Of a stretch of 64,000 nt of DNA, positions 34,513 through 42,404 are shown one piece after another. Each line of letters starts with the position of its first letter. Position 1 is the stretch's first letter. Position numbers and translations under genes: made by a program. The notes under the pieces were generated by a model. It ran no database searches. It was not told the origin of the DNA and worked only from the letters and a program-made list of their open reading frames with translations. The stretch spans positions 241,605,071 through 241,669,070 of the forward strand of contig NC_090024.1 of assembly GCF_037176765.1 (NCBI RefSeq), in the 5' to 3' direction. This DNA is from Anolis sagrei. Its lineage: Eukaryota; Chordata; Lepidosauria; Squamata; Anolidae.

Positions 34513-37500
34513 TTCATAGTGTGTTTATTTATACCGCCCATTTTCTCTCCACAAAGGAGACTCAAAGATAATGGATGGGAGACATCTTTGAGCTAAAAAT
34601 AGCTCATGGAAAGGGATCCAAGACCATTAGGAAGAACTTCCTGATGTTTGGAACTATTTGGCAGTGGAATATGCTTCCTGGAAATCCAGTGAAATCGCTT
34701 TCTCTGAAGGGTTTTAAGCAAAGGCTGGATGGCCATCTGTCAGGAGGGCTTGGATTGTGTCTCCCTGCATAGCCCTTGGGGTCTCTTCCAACTCTATGAT
34801 GCTATGATTCAAATTGCAGAAAAATAAATTCCACCTAAACATTAGGAAGACCTTTCTGATGGTTAGAGATTTTCAACAGTAGAATATGTTTCCTAGGAGT
34901 CCAGTGGAGTCTCCTTCCTTCTCTGGAGGTTTTTAAGCTGAGGTTGGATGGCCATCTGTTGAAAGTGGCTATTGCTACCTGGCACAATGGAGCAGGACTA
35001 GATGGCCTTTGGGTCTCTTCCAATTCTAGGCTTCTATGCTTGTAGTCCATCTTTGCAAAAACATATGAGAAGCTCAGCCTCTCATTGAACATCGAGAAAA
35101 CCAAAGTGCTCTTCTAGCAGGCACCAGCCTATTCCCCTGCAATGCCAGAAATACAGCTTAACGGTGTAACATTAGAAAATGTTGACCATTTCCGCTACCT
35201 TGGCAGCCACCTCTCCACAAAAGTCAACATTGACACTGAAATTCTACACTGTCTGAGCTCTGCAAGTGCAGCTTTTTTCCAAATGAAGCAGAGTGTTTGA
35301 GGACTGGAACATCCGTAGGGATACCAAGGTGATTGTTTATAAAGCCATTGCCTTCCCAACTCTGCGAAACATGGACTGTCTACAGACGTTACACTCAACT
35401 CCTGGAATGATTCCATCAGCGCTGCCTCTGAAAAATCCTGCAAATCTCTTGGGAAGACAGGCAGACAAATGTCACATGCTGGAAGAAGCAAAGACCACCA
35501 GCATTCAAGTGATGCTCCTCCGCCATCAACTCCACTGGACCAGCCACATTGTCCAAATGCCCGATCACTATCTCCCAAAGCAGGTACTATACTCCCAACT
35601 CAGGAACTGAAAACAAAATGTTGGTGTATTGTCGAAGGCTTTCATGGCTGGAATCACTGGGTTGTTGTAGGGTTTTTCGGGCTATATGGCCATATTCTAA
35701 AGGCATTTTCTCCTGACATTGCAGGCGAAACGTCAGGAGAAAATGCCTTTAGAACATGGCCATATAGCCCAAAAAAAACCTACAACAACCCAAAATGTTG
35801 GTGGATAGGAAAAGAGATTTAAAAATGGGCTGAAAGCCAACCTTACAAACTGTGGCATAGACACCGAGTGTGGACTGGGAAGCCCTGGCCCTTGAGCACT
35901 CAAACTGGAGGTCAGCTGTAACCAGCAGTGCTGTGGAATTTGATGAGACATGAATGGAGAATGACAGGGAGAAACATGCCAAGAGGAAGGCATGTCAAGC
36001 CAACCCTGACCAGGACCACCTTCCACCTGGAAACAGATGGAAGAACTTGTGGATCAAGAATAGGTCTCCACAGCCACCTACATGTCCACCGCCAAGACAC
36101 TACACTTGGGGAACCATCATCTTTGGGTACGAGGGATCGCCTAAGTAAGTAGGTCCAGCACACACCAAGGTCTCAGCCTCTCACCCTTTCGTACTGCCGT
36201 AGGGCTTCTTCCTCCCGCTGCATTCGCTGCTGTTCCTCCTCGTCCGGCTGGTAGGCCTCCGGCATGACGTACCCCTTGGGCCGCTCCGTGCAGCACATCT
36301 CACACCCGGGCCGCGTGGGCTTGTTGAGGTAGGTGCAGGTGGGGCACTCCCAGCCGACCTATATCCGCAACAACAGAGGAAGAAGAACGATGGAGGACAA
36401 CACAACTTGGGGAGGGGCATGTTCCCCTTCTGCTCCACCATCATGTACAATGATATCTCTTACCATTGGAGGCACAGCAACAAGAGGAGGAGGAGCCTCG
36501 TCCCTCTCCTCCTTCAGATCCATGTGGTCTGGGACCACTTCTGCAGCCGCGGCTGCCACTCTTGACGTCCCTCTGGGCAGCAGGATGCCATCTTTGATGC
36601 CCAGCTCTAATGCAAACAAAACAAAAGAATGCAATTGGCAAGAGGAGTCATGGAAGAAGCACGACCTCGAGACCAGATGTGGACTTCCAACGTATGATTA
36701 GTTGTAGAAACATCAAGACAAAAAGTCATTGTGGTTGCATCAATAGTATTATCGTATCCAGATCAGGCATGGGCCAAGTTGGGCCTTCCAGGTGTTTTGG
36801 ACTTCAACTCCCACAATTCCTAACAGCCTACCGGCTGTTAGGAATTGTGGGAGTTGAAGTCCAAAACACCTGGAAGGCCCAACTTGGCCCATGCCTGATC
36901 TAGATTAAGGGATGTCATAGTCCCATTCTATTCTGTTTTGGTCAGACCTCATTTGAAATAAGACTGCATCCAGTTCCGGGTAAAGCAATTCAAGAAGGAG
37001 ATGGATGAGTTGGAAGGTGTCCAGAGAAGAGCCACCAAGATGGCCAAAGGTTGGGAACCATGAATCCCTTTGAGGAGCATCTTAGTTTGGATCTGCACTG
37101 CCCTCTGTCCTAGCATCTGATCCCAGATTATCTGCTTTGAACTGGATTATATTAGTCTACACTGCCAGATCATCTGGAATCAGATCCTGGGATATAAGGA
37201 CAGTGTCGATCCAGATTTAGAGATCTAGTGTTGCAATCCAGAGCAGGGAACGAGGCCCTAAGATAACTATCCATCACACTTGACTGTGAAAAACAATCCT
37301 TTTTTACTGAAGAAAAAATGGTTACAAAATAAAGGAAAAATGCAAGTCAAAAGCCACAGCAAAATCAGCAAACATGAATTTAAATGCACAAGAACAAAAC
37401 CCAAAGCCACACTGCAAAATACTGGAACCTGTTTAGTGATTCACTAACCATACTTGATATCCTAGAAATCTTCCCAAGCTATGGCCAGGGAACCGGGAGA

Positions 37501-40500
37501 ACTGCCAAGGTCTTCATCAATTCTGAAACGATGCCTGAACTGAGACAGTCAGCCCAGCGGAAGGCAATTAAAACCCAAGAATTGATTCCGTGAACCGCCC
37601 CTCTTCTTTGAAGCCAATGTTTTTAATTCTTGAATTCAGGAGGATCGACGCAAGCTGAGTGATTTATTTCTATCTTGCCAAATTTTGCCCCTTCTGTTGT
37701 CATTACAGTTAACAGGTGCAGAAGGGAGGGAAAGTTCAAGGTCTCCCTCTGAAACATTCTCATGAACACTGGTACTTTCATTTTCCAAATCTACAGAAGT
37801 TCCTTCCTCACTAATTTCAGGAGCATTGGCATCAAAAGGTACATTTCCACTAGCATCAGTAAATATATTTTCATTAGCATCAGGAGGAACAAACAGAGAA
37901 TCAGGTTCAAGTTCAAACTCAAGCTGAACCCCAACATCTAGGTGTATTTAGGTTGAGGAAGAAAAGAAGGGCCATGATCATAGAATCATAGAATCATAGA
38001 ATCAAAGAGTTGGAAGAGACCTCCCGGGCCATCCAGTCCAACCCCATTCTGCCAAGAAGCAGGAATATTGCATTCAAATCACCCCTGACAGATGGCCATC
38101 CAGCCTCTGTTTCAAAGCTTCCAAAGAAGGAGCCTCCACCACACTCCGGGGCAGAGAGTTCCACTGCTGAACGGCTCTCACAGTCAGGAAGTTCTTCCTC
38201 ATGTTCAGATGGAATCTCCTCTCTTGTAGTTTGAAGCCATTGTTCCATTGCGTCCTAGTCTCCAAGGAAGCAGAAAACAAGCTTGCTCCCTCCTCCCTGT
38301 GGCTTCCTCTCACATATTTATACATGGCTATCATATCTCCTCTCAGCCTTCTCTTCTTCAGGCTAAACATGCCCAGTTCCCTAAGCCGCTCCTCATAGGG
38401 CTTGTTCTCCAGACCCTTGATCATTTTAGTCGCCCTCCTCTGGACACATTCCAGCTTGTCAATATCTCTCTTGAATTGTGGTGCCCAGAATTGGACGCAA
38501 TATTCCAGATGTGGTCTAACCAAAGCAGAATAGAGGGGTAGCATTACTTCCTTAGATCTAGACACTAGGCTCCTCTTGATGCAGGCCAAAATCCCATTGG
38601 CTTTTTTTGCCGCCACATCACATTGTTGGTCATGTTTAACTTGTTGTCCACGAGGACTCCAAGATCTTTTTCACACGTACTGCTCTCGAGCCAGGGTGGG
38701 ACAAAGGACTCTTGTCTGCTGGACAGTTTTTCACAGTTAAATATGATAACCATATTTAAATATTTCAAAGGAGGTCATACTGAGGATAATAATAATAAAT
38801 AATTCTGCTACCCCAGATTTATTTATTATTTCTTTATTTCAGATATTTGTACCCCACCCTTCTCAACCCCCAGAGACTAGGCCTTTCCTGCAACTTAAAC
38901 AGATCCACACTGCAGAAGAGATCCCACTTAAAAAATTGGGAACCATTCAGCAGTGGGATATACTGCCTGAGTCTCCTTCCCATAAAGTTCTAAAACAGAG
39001 GCTGGATGGCCATCTGCCTAGACGGCTTTGATTGTGTATTTCTCTGTGGCAACAGGGGGTTGTACTGGATAGACATTGGGATGTAGGGATCCCAGTTTGT
39101 GGCATCAACTCACCCTCCAGCTGCCTGCGTTGATGTTCCTGTTCAAAGGCATCTTTGCTGAGTTTGGCTGCTTTGGCTGAAAGGAGGTAGAGGTACGCGG
39201 CATCGCCGTCTCTCTGGATGCCGTGGTAGTGGAGAGTCTCGTGGTCCCGAGGCAAACGTTGTCCAACCACCCATTTCTGAATGCCAGGAGGGAAGCCATA
39301 ATGGAGGAACATCTGCAGCAGGGGAAAGGTGGGTTATAGAATTGGAAGATACTTATAGAATCATAGAATTGGAAGAGATCATGTTAGATCAGATTGGACT
39401 TTTGCAAACTACATATTAATTTAGTGTGAGCACATTTGGGAATGACCAGAGTGTGTGAAGAATGATCTGCAATTCTTGCCACAGGTTGGGTACACACATC
39501 TCACTGTCTTGCTACAAGCAAAAGCCAGATTTGCTTTCGGTGGCTTAGGCTTGCAAAGCTAAGGATTACACAAATTTGTAATTATTTTTCTGAAGTTGCC
39601 GGAGGAAGTATCTTTACGCAACTCTTATAATAGCCTGACATTGCCATGAAAATGAACAAAATCTGACTACCAGTATTAAAAAAAACTCTAAAATTACAAC
39701 AGCACAACAACAGAGAGGAAACAAGGACTTCTAATCACCTCTCAACAAAAGTTTGCTCCAGGCACTGTCAGGCCATTATATGCTAATCAAGGTGGTCAGT
39801 TGAAACATTCACACCTAGCTCCAGCAGACAAGAGTCCTTTGTCTCACCCTGGTCATTCCACAGATATATAAACCCTTTTTCCTACTTCCAACAGACCTCA
39901 CTACCTCTGAGGATGCTTGCCATAGATGCAGGTGAAGTGTCAGGAGAGAATGCCTCTAGACTATGACCATATAGGCCCGAAAAAACCTACAACAACCCAG
40001 TGATTCCGGCCATGAAAGCCTTCGACAATACATTAAAACAGAATTGCATTATATGGTCAGTGCAGAGTCATATGATACATTGAACTGCTTTATATGGTCA
40101 GCATTGAGTCATATCATGCATTGAACTGCATTACATGGTCAGCATAGAGCAGTGTTTCTCAACCTGGGGGTCGGGACCCCTGGGGACGGTCGTGAGGGGG
40201 TGTCAGAGGGGTCACCAAAGACCATCAGAAAACACAATGTTTTCTGTTGGTCATGGGGGTTCAGTGTGGAAAGTTTGGCCCAATTCTATCGTTGGTGGAG
40301 TTCAGAATGCTCTTTGATTACAGGAGAACAAAACATCTCAGCAACTACAACTCTCAAATGTCAAGGCCTCTTCTCCCCAAACTCAACCAGTGTTCACATT
40401 TAGTTATATTGAGTATTTGTGCCAAGTTTGGTCCAGATCCATAATTGCTTGAGTGCACAGGGCTCTCTGGATGTAGGTGAACTACAACTCCCAGATGTCA

Positions 40501-42357
40501 AGGTATATTTTTCCCAAACTGTAGGTGTTTAGAGTTTGTAGGTGAACTACTACTCCAAAACTCAAGGTCAATGTTCACCAAACCCTTCCAGTATTTCCTG
40601 TTTGGTCCAATTCTATTGTTGGTTAAATTCACAATGCTCTTTGATTGTAGGTTAACTACAAATCCCAGCATCTACAATTCCCAAATGACAAAATCAATCC
40701 CTTCAACCCCACCACGATTCAAATTTGGATGTATCAGGTATTTGTGCCAAATTTTGTCCAGTGAATAAAAATATATCCTTCATATCAGATTTTATTTTTA
40801 TTTATATTACGATTCATAAGTCACAAAATTAGTTATGAAGTAGCAACAAAAATAATTTTATGGTTGGGGGTCCCCATAACATGGGGAACTGTATTAAGGG
40901 GTCGCAGCATTAGGAAGGTTGAGAACCACTGGCATAGAGTCATATCATGCATTGAACTGACCAGAAAATGCTGTTTCAAATTGCATTATATAGCAGTGTG
41001 GATGGGGACTCTACGTCCTCGGCCCAAATGGCTATTAGTTCCCAACCTTGGGTCCTCCGGGTGTTTTGGACTTCAAGGGTGCATCTACACTTTAGAATTA
41101 ATGCAGTTTGACACCACTGTAACTGCCATGGCTCGGTGTTATGGAATCTTGAGAGTTCTGGTTTGGTGAAGCACGAGCACTCATTAGCAGAGAAGATTCA
41201 AAGAGCTTGAAAAACTACATAACCGTCCCTACCATGTCTTTGAGGGAAGCCAAGGTCATGCAAGGGCGGACCTTCAGGTAGATGGGGATGGTGCTCATGT
41301 GGACATCTTCCACCCCGACCCACAGCCTGAAGAAAGAGAGTAAACAACATATTAAAACAGGAGAGAAAAAGCGAACTTCTCAATGTAAGTAATCTCAGGA
41401 TCCGACTCTCATGGTCCCCAAAGGTCCTCCAAACCCTTGAATTCTACCATAATATTAGAAATATACAGGGTTAGTCAAAATGAATAGGCCAATAAGATAT
41501 ACAATTAATTTTCTTATTGGCCTATTCATTTTGACTAACCCTGTATTTTGGGCACAATTTCCAAATGACTCTAAAACCTCACCCACATAATATCTGCAAA
41601 TGTGTAACAGTTTGGCTTTTACTTTTAGGATAGGTATAGGCAAACTTTGACCCTTCAGGTGTTTTGGACTTCAACTCCCACCATTCCTAACAGCCTCAGG
41701 CCCCTTCCTTTTCCCCCTCAGCCGCTTAAGCGGCTGAGGGGGAAAAGGAAGGGGCCTGAGGCTGTTAGGAATGGTGGGAGTTGAAGTCCAAAACACCTGG
41801 AGGAAGGCACAAGGTGCCCCATGCCTGCTCTACAAAATCATCCCCACAAGAACGTGGTTGCATCACGTCTCACCTGATGTCAGGCTTAGCATAGAACTCC
41901 GGCTTCACCTGCACTGTCACCGGGACGCGTCGTTCGGCCAGCCAGGAGGCACACTCTCTGGCCACCGCCTCGTCTCCACTTTGGATGGCTTCCGAAAGCC
42001 CCAGAGCCTGTTGCTCAGCTGGGTAGGAGGAAGAGTTACACTTACAAAGGTATTTGTTCCGACATAGGAGGGTTGAATGAAAAGTAATGCCTCCACCTTC
42101 GTAACTCCTCAACAGATGGCAGTACTGGTATGTGACAGGTACTGGCTTGTTCAGTAGACTCTCCGCTACAGTTCCATTTTGGCGGGAAGCCTTAGCATTG
42201 AATGGTTGTGTTGTTAAAGTGTGAAGTATGGAACCCTGTGCAGACAATCGGTCAATGCGACTTAAGCTATTTTTAATAGCTATTCTGTGCTATTCTAATA
42301 ATATAATATAATATATTGTATATACATATAATATTCATAATATTATAATGTTATGCA

Positions 42358-42404
<47 letters not shown>

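Noticed and set aside
36464-36606. A longer RBCK1 linker exon reading on to 36361
   Set aside because: The frame can be extended but a strong donor ATG|GTAAGA and the phase of the NZF exon fit an ending at 36464, and the extension (RDIIVHDGG...) is unlike HOIL-1.
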